Below are positions 39,439 through 53,490 of a DNA stretch of 64,000 nucleotides, piece by piece (position 1 is the stretch's first letter; every line of letters starts with the position of its first letter). The stretch covers positions 602,339-666,338 of the forward strand of contig KB311061.1 in NCBI GenBank assembly GCA_000328365.1, written 5' to 3'. This DNA comes from Capitella teleta (lineage: Eukaryota > Annelida > Polychaeta > Capitellidae). The translations under genes were made by a program, and so were the position numbers. The notes beneath the pieces were generated by a model, which worked only from the letters and a program-made list of their open reading frames with translations, ran no database searches and was not told the origin of the DNA.

Positions 39439-41852
39439 CACGAAAATAGTGATTAGAGGAACCCTTGGCAATGCATACCATAAAAAGGGCTGGTATTGGG
39501 GGATTCTACAATATGCTGGCATGGCCTGTGCTCAAAGAAACCCCTTTACCAGGGATTGATTATCCAATTTCTTGCTACCCATTAAAGGCTTACTGGTGTC
39601 TTGTTGACGGGGTAGCGACATGCAAACTCGCGTGACGACTGTTTAGTTTTGAGTTTAAGATTACAACAAATCAGTGATCAGGTTATAATTGATTTTTGTG
39701 CTATCGTGTATATTATGTTTTCCGCGTTCTCCTTGCTGTCTCCCATTGCTTCCCTGGACATGCGAACTCATGCACGTTTCTGCGTTTGAATGGTTGAATT
39801 TCGTGGCTAAGTGCTTCGCAGTGGGACTACAAGTATGATCTCTGGCTCATATTGCGCCGGGTCAATGTGCAAGGCGACACTACAAAAGCTAATCTATATT
39901 TGCACAAAACACTCGGCACAGCCACAAGCTGTTCGGCGGATTGACCCCAACCGTCCAAGTCAATATCTGGTAAAGCAGCAACCCGAAAATAGCTGAGCCA
40001 GCAAGCCAAAGGCCGTGGCTTTTTGACATGACTTCGATTTCGAATGGGGCCTCCGAGAACTGAGCCGCTTAATCTTGCTTTATACGCCACAACCTACTTC
40101 CGAATTCCTCACAAGGGTCCCTGACGGAGAGGCTTTGGGGATTTGAGGCCTGCACACTGTGCCCCTATTCTATACCGAAGCATATACCTCCGTGTGTTCC
40201 TCGTTATTGCGAGTGCCCAATGGCAACGCCTTTGGTGCTAACGTCGTAAGTCAGACTGTCACGTCGAGGCTGTTTCTCCTTCTGTATACCCACCCCAACA
40301 GTCTCGAGGTTTGATCAGCTGTTGTTGCTGCACTTCTAAAAATGGACCTGTAATTGATTCAATGCTTCCCTCACATATGCAGACTGACACGCAGGCAAAC
40401 TGCCAGGTCGAAGTGTTCGTGTACAATGTATATAATGAGGTAATCACACGCTCCACCGCCTGTGTTTATGATCATCAGCACCTCATGGCTCTCTCGGTTT
40501 GCTCTTGCATGTCTTCGCCCTGATGCGTGGCGTATCTGGCTGCATCATCCATGCAGCTAAGACCAATGATCAAAGTAAACGCTGATTGTTCCCGATGTTT
40601 TCAGCACCATACAGGATTTATTGGTGCAGCGAGTAGAATCGGCGTCATGAAGATCCACTAATGTTTATGGTAGAAAGCAGATGTAGCAGTGAAGGTAACC
40701 GAAATCTATTTAGCCATCAACAGATCGTTGACCTCTGGGTTGTGTCTGAAAGAAGACGTTGGCAGATGAGTCAATCCTCCAAATTGCCTTTCAACGGTCT
40801 TCAATTTGTATAAATATTCAAAACAGATATCAAACCCTTGCCTATCTTTCAACATGACATGCAATTATCAGGATCTGAAGAAACCCAGCAGAATCGCCGA
40901 TCTTTCTACGATTCCACCAAATCCACAGCGCTTGTAATCCAGGCATATTTTCACACATCTGTCTGTTGGCCTTTGGGCATTTGCCATGGCAGGCATGCAA
41001 AGCAAAAAGATGTTTATTTTCGTCTGTTTATCTTCCAAACTGAAAACACATTCAGGGAAGATAATGAAAACAGATTTACAAGCATGCATCAACAGCACGT
41101 GTGTAAGTCCATATCTTATGCCCCACCTGTAAGTATAGCGTTCATTGCAGGTACAATCCTGTAGATATGATGACCTAACGCTTTCAAGACATGACGCTAT
41201 CTGACGTATCACAAATGAATTTCCGATGAGCAGACTAAGATGAGATGCACTGCACGTATGGCATGTTTCATGTTACTCACCTCACACCCGCCTTCAGATA
41301 AAACTGAAGGCTTGTTACTGTTTCAAAGTAACAATCTCACAGGTCAGAGATGCTCGCCTGCCTTAAAACAACATCATCACTAGTGCTCCGACCTCTGACA
41401 TTCTTCTTTATTTTTTTTTCTGAACAGGATAGGGAGTGAACGTGATTGTTGATAGCATTATTAACCTGGTTAGGATGGTGTAAATAGAGAATACCTAGTA
41501 CCACGTATCGAGAGATGAGATAAAGAAAAAAATTCTAAAAAAAAAGTCCTGAAATTAGTATAAGGGAGATTTTCGACCTCGATTATTCGTTTCGATGTAG
41601 ATCTGTTCAATGTGCATGTAATCATGGACATTTTCCTCGTTCACAGTGCATGTATCTACAGCCGTAAAACGATGACACAATTAAGCGACGTTATCAATTT
41701 GCTTCCCGAGAGCATTCAAGGGGTAAAATGCACGTCACGTGTGAATTATGCACGGGCAGCATTAGCGCCCTTCTCACAGTCAAGCTTTCATGCAACACGA
41801 GACTCTTCTGATGGTCTCATATTATCGCCCATTTCCCTTTACCTTGCGTTGT

Positions 41853-41866
41853 GTCACCATGACAAC
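41853..41866. promoter_or_regulatory. RFX X-box-like site
   Basis: 'GTCACCATGACAAC' fits the degenerate form GTNRCC..RGYAAC at most positions but has GACAAC in the right half. It is weaker than the 47-55 kb sites. Confidence 0.35.
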
Positions 41867-43240
41867 GATTGCGCAATGAATCAAGATGGATATCGTTAGA
41901 TAGGCTTGTCATTCTGATGATTTCAAAGCCGGCTAGCAATGTTATCTTGTATTATATACAGCTATTGTACAGCTGGTGAAATACTGGCTGCTTGGTGTTG
42001 GTGCTGCCCTGATTTCATGACTGATTTCATGTCCATGTGATATGTTCTGTCTATGTCGTCTGTGTGGCATTCAGTTTTTCTTCTGAGCATTCTAGAGGTT
42101 GTTGCGTTTTAAAGTTGATTTCAAGTGCTGCTTCTGTGTCTCCATTAAGGCCTGTGACAAAGAGGCCAGTCAGTCGTGAGAGAATTAGCAATATATAGCA
42201 CATAGATGTGAAATGCTTTATGTTTACTCAGCAGTTTTTGAATGCGTAATGCACCATTGTGGTGAAAACGAAAGATTTGGTTATTCAAACATTATGCTAA
42301 TTTTCAACAAATCCTGGGTGGTGTTTCGGAGAAGAGAAAAACTTTCATTAATTGACGACCTTGAAGAAAAATCTTGACAAGCATTGAGATATTGCGCAGT
42401 GAGGCGTGTGTTTTCCATAATAAATCGCGTTAATTCCATTAAAATTATGCTGGCATTTCTAGCAAAACTCCTTCTGTCATTGAATTAACATTTCCTTCAG
42501 AAAATATGAACAGCTGTTCAACCGAAGACGTGAATTATGATTTGGTAACAGTCTGTTTTGCTAAGCAACGCCTCCACCAGTGCCCTCTCCCTGAAGTGAG
42601 CCGAAATGCGCTTATGGCTGTGTTTTTGTTTCACGCATCTGTATATGGTATTCGTAATCAAGCGTTTATCATACTTGTGCTGCTTGTGGACTTAAGTTAA
42701 CCCTCTCGGGGTGTCGTCACTATATAATTAAGTACCCTCCTTTGATGCAGTCGCTTGGGCCTCTTAATTATCTCAATGAAATTGGCGATCTCGAATGGCT
42801 CCCGAGGACGATATCAATGGTCACTGCAACTGTTGGTTGTCTCAGGGGGTCCACTTCTGAAGAGCAGCTGCCCAGGGGTCCACCTCGTGCAGCGGACGTC
42901 TGTCGCTGCGTGGGGATGAACGCCTAATGAGATGTGCACCGACCAATCGAGAGCAATGGTCATCAAGCGACCAGGCGTGAGATCTCACGCGCTGGCACAA
43001 TGCGCTGTGCTCAGCGATGCGTGTCTCTTAATGAAGCTGATTCATGCGATCAAATCAGGGCATGAATCGACAAGGGTCGCTTTCGGGGTCAAATTCAGAC
43101 GCTTTTGTTTGCTCTGTTTCGTAATCCCAACTCAATCCACGCCGCTTCGAACCTTGAGTGGCCTGCGCTGTGCATGACAGATGGCGGATTACAGCTATGC
43201 TCAGCGTTTTCCTATTCACAGTTCTGTTTTCCATTATAAT

Positions 43241-43278
43241 CCTCTCTCCCCTCCTCCTTCTCCTTCTCCTCCTCCCCA
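43241..43278 (+). other. Polypyrimidine tract ending in CAG
   Basis: About 38 nt of C/T (cctcctccttctccttctcc and similar) ends in 'ccccag' at 43279. It has the shape of a strong 3' splice site or a triplex-prone tract. No exon could be recognised after it. Confidence 0.35.
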
Positions 43279-43979
43279 GTCGCCCTCCTCAGGTCACCGG
43301 GGATTCAGGTTTAGCATAGCAATCACCCTGTTACTGCGTGGTACACAGCACCGTGGATATACCTGGCTTTGCTCATCAGAATTTCAACAATTGAGATGCC
43401 AAGGGGATTTTTTTTTTCTTGCCACCAGGTGCGTCGGTTACTTTACACCAACCTTCACAGTGAATAAATATTTAGTTGGATATCGTCTGATATCCCGTTT
43501 TACCGCCGTCTTTGAAGTGTATGACTTCTAACTTCATAACAAAATCCGTCAAGGTTTCTCAATAGCACTGAGGGCATTATATTCTATTATGTACATTCTT
43601 ACAAAGAACGACATCCCAACCCCAACCTCCAAACCTACACCCTTCCATCGTCGCCAAAGCTCCCTCCAGCCAATTCATGTTTTAATAATGGTCTCCCTAA
43701 TCGGAGCTCGATCTTCTGTATAGATATAGACTCAGAGCTGGCGGGTTTCCTGCCGTTTCCTTGCTATTACTCCCTGTCCGTAATCACTGCTTTCTCTTTC
43801 CTGTTTGGCGGCACATGACCTCCGCGGGGGGAGCTAGATGAGCATGTAACAATTCTCCAATTATGGGCAAATGCCGGACTTGAGATTATTATGGCGGGCC
43901 AGCTGCGTGCGACGAACGGGACGGTTGAAGGAAACTGCAGAGCCTCTCAGGCATAATGAGCTCCCACTGAGCGCCCGAG

Positions 43980-44199
43980 GCCGCGGATTGGCTGAGCTGC
44001 CTTCGCCACAGTGGGCGGCATCGCCACTGGGCTCTGCTGTCGCAGTCACATGTCAAAACAAACGCAGCAGCGCACGGAGGTTGGCAGTATTTTGAGTGGA
44101 AAACTGTGCTGCGAATGTTCCTTCAGCTCACAGTATAGGTCGATCTCGGTGTTCTGCTAAACCCATTCACTCGCGGATACTGCAACCTCGCATTCAAAG
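43980..44199 (+). promoter_or_regulatory. Candidate distal promoter and non-coding first exon
   Basis: A CpG-rich block carries an inverted CCAAT box (ATTGG, 43987-43991) and a GC box (GGGCGG, 44013-44018), and ends in a good splice donor, AAAG|GTGGGT, at 44199/44200. No long coding frame crosses it. The only strong downstream partner on this strand is the acceptor at 55423, so it could be exon 1 of the HS3ST1-like gene with an 11.2-kb intron. A separate non-coding transcript is also possible. Confidence 0.3.
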
Positions 44200-47034
44200 G
44201 TGGGTACATCGTTGTATAATGTGGTATACACCGTGTTATTAGCCGTGTGTGTGTGATAGTGTATGTGTGTGTCCCCTAAATGCTCGTGTCAAAAGCTCAA
44301 AATCTAGGTGTTAGAACAGTTAGGCTGAAACTGCGGGACAAATATTTGCTCTGCACTCGTACAATGTCGTAATTGATATGTGAACAGCGCTATCAATGAT
44401 ATCAATCAACACACGCCTGAGATTATTTTCTGCCACATCGCGATAACTCTGTGCTCTCCCCTCCGATTTCTATCTTGGTAGCAGTTCCGTGTAGAATCAT
44501 CTCTTTGCTCAGCCTATACTCCACTCCATTAAAAGCTCATACAGCTGATTCAAGTGGCGGTAAACCCTCGTGTTTTTCTTCTTGACGTCAATGCAGGTTT
44601 TCATGAAGAATCTCAAGAAAGCGTGTTTTTAAAGCCCTTGCCTCCAGTCCTTTAACATTGAGTTCTGAGAGAGGGCCGTTTGCTTAACAGAATGAGGCTT
44701 TGTGAATTTATAAAATGTGTTTTATATTATCTTGTGCCTCTTTAACCATACTTACAGAACGTTACATTTGGTTTATACTTTATAAGATATACATTGTTTC
44801 TGTACTTCACCAACACACATAATCAGTTAACCACCCATTTTGCATGCATCTTTATTGCTCGTAATCCAGTCGTGGACATTGTAATTACATAATATTAACG
44901 AGTTCTCTACCTGTCCGGCGAGACGGTCGAACATACTGATTAATTTGACAGATCATTACGTAACATAAGCATTTAATCCTATCTGTTGAGCATTCATGCA
45001 GAATGCGTGGTTGCGTCATCTAAGGCCGTTGTGGTTTGATCTTGACATGCCTTTAGGCTACCAATCCTATCATGCGTATAGTGCTGCATACAACACCTTG
45101 TTTGCACCTTCATCAATGGGGCAACATCACCAGTTGAATAAGTTGTTACGTCGAATGCTACGATAACACCTCACCGCGACCTCTAGCAACGAGTGCGAAT
45201 ATATTATTCACACCAATCTCACCTGTAAAAACATCCATCTAATTAATAATTGTATCCATTCAGGTATACAATATGGATGCGTGTTCAATCAGCACCGTTC
45301 ACGCTTGGTGTAATCATAACATTCAGTATGTTAATTGATGATTGATGTGGCTATACTACAGTCATGTTCAAAACTTGCGGCCGCCCACACCATACAGCCC
45401 AGGGGGACTCCCTGGGGAGGGGAAAAGATTCCTGACCGCTTGCTGCACTCACTCATCAAGCAGTGCCTACAGCAATCGTCGTAGGTGGCCAGATGACCAG
45501 ACCGATGCTGACCAGACTACCTTTCGACCTCTTGACCTCTCATTGTTTATTCATGAGTCTGCTTATAATTACCTTGATGACGTCTCGCGGGACAGCCGCA
45601 GAGGTGTACGCACTCGTTGATTTACGAGGGGAGCAAGTTGAGATGGCGAGGGGGGTTGATTGCCGGCAGTGGAATCTAGGTCACATCTGCGGTGAGATCC
45701 CCCCACCCCTTCTACTAGTAGTATCCTACCAAAACCTACAAGCAACTGTCATCCATCCATCACTGCGTATGTGTGAAGATTGAACGGACGGTGCATCTAA
45801 GCTGCGCGGTTGGCCGCGCGAATTGCCCTGTTGATGGCTGGAGTCTTTTTGAAGCCGCTTCGAGACAACGTTGATCGGTTAATTGTTGATTGAAGTAACA
45901 CATTAGTGCACCTCGTGCACCACTCGTAGCACATGAGAGTGATTACAATTTGCTTATTGATGAGAAAGGCTTCCTGCAAACGCTCTCGTATATTTGTCGG
46001 CCGCTATGTCTGACATAACCGCTTTAAGTTGTTAGTCCGTCAATACTTTGTCTATGCATGCAAGCGAAGCAGTATTTCCAATGGGCAACATGTATTAGTT
46101 TATAGTATTCATCGGTGTTTACATTGATAGCTATTATATATATATGTAGTTCACTATAATATAACACATTATAATTTTACGTGGATATTGAAGCGTGGGT
46201 TATAATTGTAATACATCTAAATGGAATGATATGCGTGCATCTGTGACCTATCTGTTCTTAGGTGACCTCCGCCGACGCAATCTCTTCTCAAATTTTGACT
46301 AATTAGTTCACCTGCCGTGGAGCTCATGGTAAGTAGGTCCTTTGACTTCTTTCAAATGTCGTTCATCGGCTGCATACAAAAGGGCTCCTTTCACTTCTCA
46401 TTCAATCCGTTATCTGATCCAATCTTTATCTAATGTCCGTTGGGAGCCCACGTTGCTGGACACCCCGTGGACTCGCACAAAAGATGTATGCCTGGTCAAG
46501 CAGTTGGTCAAGCAACGCCAGAGGCTCTCTTTGTTTTTTTTTTACCTTCTGTCATTCTAAAGTGAATTTTTGTGTTCGCGCGTCAATACCTCACACTTGG
46601 ACAGTGAATCGCTGTGGTTTTTCATTGCTATGAAGGAAAGCGATGCAGCTAGGTCCTCTAGCTGGGAGAAGGAGGAGGAGGAGGGTGCAGTGAGTTGAGA
46701 GAAAAACGAACGGGAGACGACTGAATGGAACGCTTGCCAAAGAGGAGCACAGGCGCTGAATTCCAAATAGACGAGCAACCCGAGACTCCTACAGCGCAAA
46801 AAGAAGCACAGAAAACTGTTCACTGAATGCGTGCGGTAATCCTAGCCCCGCCTCAGGGCGACATGGTGTGCGGGACAGCCGACCCTTTGGTGGTTTGCCA
46901 CGCATTTAGTTCGTCATAGTGTAATAAGAATGTGATGACATCATTGACATGCATGTATACGCGCTATCGGCCTGCTATAGGGCGTGTATTTATAACCACC
47001 GGACGCGGATATCATGTGATAAAGTATTTATCCC

Positions 47035-47048
47035 GTTGCCATGGCAAT
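47035..47048. promoter_or_regulatory. RFX X-box
   Basis: 'GTTGCCATGGCAAT' matches the consensus palindrome at 13 of 14 positions. A second site lies 445 bp downstream. Confidence 0.5.
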
Positions 47049-47479
47049 GGGTCACAGCGCGAACTCTGAGGAGCGAGGTCGACCATTCAGCGCCAGATCA
47101 GAAATCGCCGCTGGGGTCACAATGGCTGGTCAGTGTGACTACGTTACATTGGATCATAACCATTGCTTCACTGCTTGCTGCATGCTGCAAATCAGGACCA
47201 AAGAGACCAACTCCCTCGCGAGGGATTCGCTCTCTAATATCATTACGCTGATGATTCCCGGTGTTGCATAATACTACGGAGCCTGCTTCTATAGGCCATG
47301 CAACGCCTGCATGATCGATGCGCCCATTCGTGCTGCTCGCACGGAGGCAACCCCTGACCTATGACCTCGTCCAGTGCCCATCAGGGACATTGCAGCCGAA
47401 CCCGCCATGCTTGGCTCCCTTTGTGGTGTTGTAAGCAAGCCTTATGTCAAGTTGCTCGTCGGTTGGGCTTTGAATCATC

Positions 47480-47493
47480 GTCGCCATGGCAAC
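47480..47493. promoter_or_regulatory. RFX X-box
   Basis: 'GTCGCCATGGCAAC' has two full half-sites with the usual spacing, and pairs with the site at 47035. Confidence 0.5.
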
Positions 47494-49737
47494 GATATCA
47501 TTCTTGGTGCTGTAGATCAGCTTCAATGCTTATTTTGCGTGTTCTGTGAAGGCACTGCGTTGATGTTTCAGACGTCTAATCACTGATGATTAGAAGCTAA
47601 TTGTCACCGTTTCTGCTTTTATTAATGCCGTCGGATTTCTTACGGCTTCCGATATACCGGGGCGTGGTATATTGCACGTCTTTTATGGCCGAAGGAACGA
47701 TTAATCATATGGCTATAACGGATCGAAGCTTGTTTTCTAGCTGACGAATGGTGCTAATTCAGCTCCGTATATCAGAGGAAACGCAAGGTATACGCAAGGG
47801 GGCCCTGCAGTCTATGCAGCCTCGACGTGTGCTGGTGGTTGATAGAGGAACGTTGAGTGGCTCCTCTCCATGCGCAGTCGCTGTCTGCCTCCTGGGAAGC
47901 AGGGTCTCAATTTGCTTCGGTCAGTAATTGATTCATCCGGTGTCCACCGATCTTGAGCTTGACCTGGCTGCGGGGGTCAGAGGTCCTTCTTCACAGTCCG
48001 TCGCCCTGATTCGACTTTGCCAGTGACTTGGCAGTTCGAGGAATAGGTTGGAAGAAGCGAATGAGTTTGACATTTCAATTCGGTCGTCTTGTTGGCTGGC
48101 ATCTCTCTCAGTGCTGCTGCATTGGCGGTTAGCCCAGCTGACCCTCTCCACTGCAACAGTGTTTTTAAAGCAACTTGGCGAAGCGACTGAAGACCGTCCC
48201 CCATCGCGTGTTGTGCTAACTTACTCATTCGGAATACCGCTTCTGTATGCCTGTTGAGTCAGCTGACTGTAAGTTGAGACCTCATTGAATTTCTGTGCAA
48301 CACGTTTCCACACGCTGTTGGTTTTTGCTCTGTTTAATCTGTCTTTTGTGTGCTTGTCGATGCTATAGAGTTACACTTGTTTGTTTGATCCATGTTCTGA
48401 TGTTATTAATTAAGCCATATATACATGTATTATAGATATTATAAAGCCAATTTTATGACAGTGCAGCGCTCGGGATAGTTCATTGACTTCATTCTCTGCC
48501 ACAGCTGTTGGAAGTTTACCTCCTCACCTGGGCTAAAGGTCCTCGTTAATCCAATGGGCTCATCGCAGCACTTCGATTCGCGCCCCGTGAGTTACATGAT
48601 CATCAAGCGATAAGCCGCGAGTGAAGCTATGATGAATCGGGCAATCATTACCAGTGGGGAAGGCGTTGCATATATAGGAGAGGTGTGATATAGTGAGATA
48701 AGTGGGGCTCTGCGGGACTCCGAAGTATGTGCTCCCCCGTCTACTTGTGTGTATAAAAGCATGCCTGGCTGTTTTGATGGATGAGGCATTCGTATTGAGA
48801 GAAAACTGCGCTGATCGGCATGATGCAAATCAAAGCAGTTTATTGCTGTGAGTTCCATGTTTCTTTGTGGACGGCTGTCGTACATCACATCTTGATTGCA
48901 CGTTTGCCAATCACTGAATGGTCCACTGAAGACATTTATCGCTGCATCAGCAAAGCAAGAGCTGACCTTGCTGTTCGATGCCTGCAGCTGAACGCAGCCC
49001 ATGATTATGCGCATCTCCTATACATGTTGTTTGTTGTCATAACTGCCCCCCTCCCCCCGCCTCTAGTCTCCACTCATTAGTTGTGTATCTATAAGATTCA
49101 CACAATATTCGTGTGCCTACCGTCTATAACGACCAAGCTTCATGTACGCAGCGTCTACTTGTAGACCCGCCTCAAGGTTTATCGAAAATCGTGCTTGAAT
49201 AGGCAGGAGTTTCTAGGAGATAATTTTGAGTTGGTGGTGATGTATACAATCTGCACATTAGACGTCGTAGCATCCCAATCGAAGCAGTATGTTGTTATAC
49301 AATATCCGATGAAGAGAGAGATAGAGAGAGTAAGGGAGAGGATCTAAACCTTCCCGGGTGACTGCACGGGACTGTTCATTATACCTGGATGATGGTAGGT
49401 GTATTGCACCCTATGGCGTTGTACGAGTCGACTCGTACCACCACGCATCTGTGAGATTCAGTCGTGAATTATTTACCTCGGCCTGCACTAAGGTGGGGAG
49501 GGTAGGCACTCGTTATCCACAGAAGGAACTCGATTTGCACCTGAAATATTAATACCTTCTTTGTTTTATTGATTCGCGTTGTTGGTTTGCGCCTAGAGTA
49601 TAATTAGTTTTAGAGATTTTGGCCCTTTGAAAGTAATAATGTTATGATCGATCAGGGAACATCTTGCTGCGTGTATGGCACGATCCAATACTACATATGC
49701 ACATGGTGCTACTATTGTTGTCAGCAGCGAATGATTT

Positions 49738-49751
49738 GTTGCCTAGGCGAC
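49738..49751. promoter_or_regulatory. RFX X-box
   Basis: 'GTTGCCTAGGCGAC' is identical over 14 bp to the site at 54965. It lies in gene-free sequence that may be the first intron of the HS3ST1-like gene. Confidence 0.5.
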
Positions 49752-52700
49752 AGCCTAACACTGCATCATCTGAATCGAGGTCGAGGTCGTATGGCTAAGA
49801 TTTGCTGTACGTGTTGGTTTAGCTGAACAGCGCCTATTGTTGTAAAGGTAAACAGCGCGGCTCGCGAGCAAAGAGGGGGAAATCGAAGCACCAACTCACA
49901 GCTATATCTCACGGTATATCGATGATTCTCTTTGCCGCCGAGTGGTGTTCATTTGTGTAGATTAATTCACAGTGTGTTCAAGTGCTCATTCAGGGATTTC
50001 ATTCGAGTGTTTTTCGATGAAGTGAGTAGATGGTCAGCTGCTGACGATCTTTTCTGATTGCGCAATAACTGTTTGGCGAGAAAGGTTCTTTCGTCTGTAG
50101 TCGAGTAGTCCTACGTTCATCCCGGTTTATCTCTCGCCGTAAAACGTTTCCTGCTGCCTCGCTCGGCATTCTGCATCAGAGGAAATGAGACCAGACATAA
50201 AGGCAATCACAGCCGATGTAACAGGATGGGAAGTGTCACGGTGCTAAGATCACCCACAATCTCAGCTCTTGCATTATGTATTTCTATAGGCAATTTCAAA
50301 CAAGTGGATGTATTCAGTTCTCTTCTCCTTAGAGGTCATTTAGTAAAGACAAATAAACCTGTCTTTGTGAATGTTTCATATTGAGAGGTAAATGGCCAGT
50401 TAACCATATTGAAAGTGATAATTATGCGACCGCTGGACTCAGTACCGCAAGTGATAAGATTTACGAACGCCGCAATATCGCCCAACAAAGCTATAGTGGC
50501 TATCGTTGTACAAATGGTTTGACTAGTTGTTGAATGCTTGTTGACCCAATTCCTCTGTTTTATGACCTCATTTCCTCCGTTTGAATTTCCACACCGCCGC
50601 CTTGTTCCTTGCAATCGCAGTTTTTATGCCTGCCATGTTATCCGTTTGCAATTAGCCATGACGTTTTTACAAGCCGCCTGATCGCCGATGTTGCGTCCCC
50701 CAATTACCGAGGGACCAAAGAACAACATCGCTGCGCTCACAGCGCGTGTTCTCTGTTCCCTCACATCTCGACGTGCATTAATTTGATAAGCACTGAAGTT
50801 GCCGTGATTAAAACCAGCTTTTGATAACTCTGCTTTTTGAAGCGGTAAGAGTTCTCTTCCGGGTAGATAACCAAACGCAACAAGACTGTATTTTAAGTGG
50901 ATAATCAGGGCCAGGACAGCCGCCGGGAGGGGGTCTGCAAGGCGCGCCAATTTAGACCGAGAAGAGGCCCCTGCACCACCTTGCATTGATATTGCGCGAT
51001 GCTATAATTTAGAACATCCTTCGCTTTATATGCACTGTCTGCTTGTATATTATGGGCGTCTGTAAGTAATAGACCCCCGTACTTGGCGCCTTATCGTACC
51101 CTGCTACGCCCATAATTAATATCTTTGGTTTGATCTCGTACATCAACTAACTGCATCGCGATCCGGTATGCAGGCTGCGTGTCCGGTTACACGGATACTG
51201 GCGGCTATTGTGAAAGGGAACACTTCACAGGCGTCGAATTATAACCGAGCCAGGAGAGCGGAACGACCACGTGATCAGCTTGGCTAATGCTGATTGCTTT
51301 TAAAGCCGACCATTCTTCTCTTCAATCCCGAACGATGAGCCGAAAAGTCCCGAGCGTTCAGCACTGGCGATGCCGGGCTTCCTCCATTTCACTAAACGTT
51401 TCACACAGAGAAAAATTAATCGGGCTGCTCGCATCGCTACTGAGGGGTGAAATGATCTCTTGTCCGGACGCGGATTAGGGTGGGATTACGATTGGATCCC
51501 GTTCGGATGCAAATTAAGACGGACACTCAGCCGCGTTTGATCTCATCAGGGGGAGGAGAGCTCCTGATCATATTTTTGTTCTCCTTTGCGCGCCATGCCA
51601 CAAAAGAAGAGAATAGTCAGCCAAGGGGGTCGGGGCAGTCCTCTGAAGAAAATCGCTTAGGACCCCATGTGCATAAAAGGGGGCTGCATGGATGCGTGCA
51701 CTCCGCAATCTGACAGACAATGCCGGCCCACTGGATCTGTTCCTTTACAAATGCCCGTGAGATGAAAGGCAGGCGATGATCCGTCCACCCCAAACCCCCT
51801 CCTCCTTCTTTTCAGTGCTTTCTTTTGTTGCTAGTGTTGCCAAGCGCAGCAGAGAAGGGTTATGCTTATAACCATAACGCCCTTTAATCATATCTCAGCC
51901 TCTTTCATTCTGCAACATGTGCCCTTGTCAAAGAGATTCGTTTTCTGCTCTTATGTCACTTTTCATTCGATGTGTTTCTCTTTTATGCCAGCAGTTTCCT
52001 GGTGGCCTTGAGCATGCAGCTTCCTCCGTTAGCCGACACCTCATTTGCTTCTTCTTTATATGCACTGGCGGATTATGATCGGGGCGCCTCCGAAACCGCT
52101 CGGCTTTAGGTTTTCACAATCCGGTCTGAGCGCAGCTTAGACGACGCACAGGGGAAGGCTGCATTTCCTAATTAATACGGGTCACGTTGCTTCTCGCAAA
52201 AGCTAATTCAACTCAGTTTAAACCCGAGTCTTCTTGTGGCCTTCTGCTTGTCTTAGCAGAATCCTTCCGGATAATGGAAGTACACGTGATGGCAGCCGAG
52301 GGAGGGGATCGCAGTGGGAAAAACTGGGAGATGCGATTCTCATCAAAAACTCGTCCGTCTTCCACGTGTCAACATCATCACATTCGGTTGCCATCAGACT
52401 ACAGCTATAAGGACGCGTGTATGTAAACTTGGTTTATGATTCGATGCCAAATTTTTATGACTTTTTATATGTGGGTCGTTATTATTATGAACTGTCGATC
52501 GAGTGAATGGTTTTATGGACTGTTCAATTCTTCCTCGCATATAATCATCCCGTGGCAGTCATTTCTCATACCAGCTGTATTTTTATTTATTATATGCAAA
52601 TAGACATCCAGGGTCTTAATTCAATCGGCGTTTTACACGCTTTTAATTATTGATGTATGTGCCAATAGTATCTAGTTTTATTATATTTCCTCGACCGGAA

Positions 52701-53244
52701 TTTAATTTGATTTAACAAAAAACATGATTCATGAGCAAGAAACACTGTAATACATTAAATTTTTATTAATAAAAAATTCCCATGTGAGCGAACATTTTTC
52801 ACAGTCGCAGCTCTTCGTTCTTGAATCGGCTTAATCTGGATTTATCCGATGCGATCGGTCTGTTGTGGCATTAGCGTGTTCTGGCACTAATGAATGATTT
52901 TCCCGAGACAAGTTGGCGCCACATCTAACAGGGCAGCAGAAAAAAGAAGCGAGATTCACGTGACACTTGTGTGAGTCACCCTTGCCATGCACGCCTCGAT
53001 GCATCGCCGTTCGTTGTACCTCGCATTCTGCTTTTGTCTCTCAGCGAGCAACGATTTCTGCTCTGACTGCTCGATGGACATTTTGGAGGGATTATTGATC
53101 ATTAGAGCATATAAATTGCAACAATTACTGCAGAGGTAATTGTGTGTTTTCGTGTGGATAATTTATGTCCATCACACATTGAATGATTGTAATGCAGATG
53201 GCATGCAACTGATTCCACGAGATGTAAGCATGCGTGCAAGAATG

Positions 53245-53290
53245 AAATCCTTGGTTACATAATGGATAACTGGCTCCATTGACGGAACCG
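53245..53290. repeat. Second copy of the 20.4-kb repeat core
   Basis: Eighteen identical bases with 20435-20452, followed by an alignable diverged stretch. It lies about 230 bp from the X-box at 53477. Confidence 0.35.
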
Positions 53291-53476
53291 CCAAGGTCGA
53301 GAGCTCTGGCTCAAGGTGACACACGTCTATATATGATTCTATTTTTCAAAGCGATCTTATACCAACCAGAATATTCCATTTGACAGTAAAAAGTTTGTTT
53401 TGAGTTGTGACATATTCTGGAACCCAAAATATTGAGAATACCACTGAAAGAAACGCGCGACTATGAAGTGACGCTG

Positions 53477-53490
53477 GTTACCATGGCAAC
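53477..53490. promoter_or_regulatory. RFX X-box in a possible dispersed repeat
   Basis: 'GTTACCATGGCAAC' is a full consensus X-box. The flanks 'cgct' and 'ag' and the general sequence upstream resemble those around the site at 62974, so it may have come with a mobile repeat. Confidence 0.5.

Larger units (their letters stand above)
34061..43240. other. No gene seen
   Basis: Mostly unique sequence. Weak mariner-like text near 37455-37500 and one X-box-like site at 41853. No exon recognised. Confidence 0.45.

Noticed and set aside
48592-49014. 140-codon minus-strand frame
   Set aside because: No recognisable motif, no support from splice sites or neighbours; chance in moderately GC-rich DNA.
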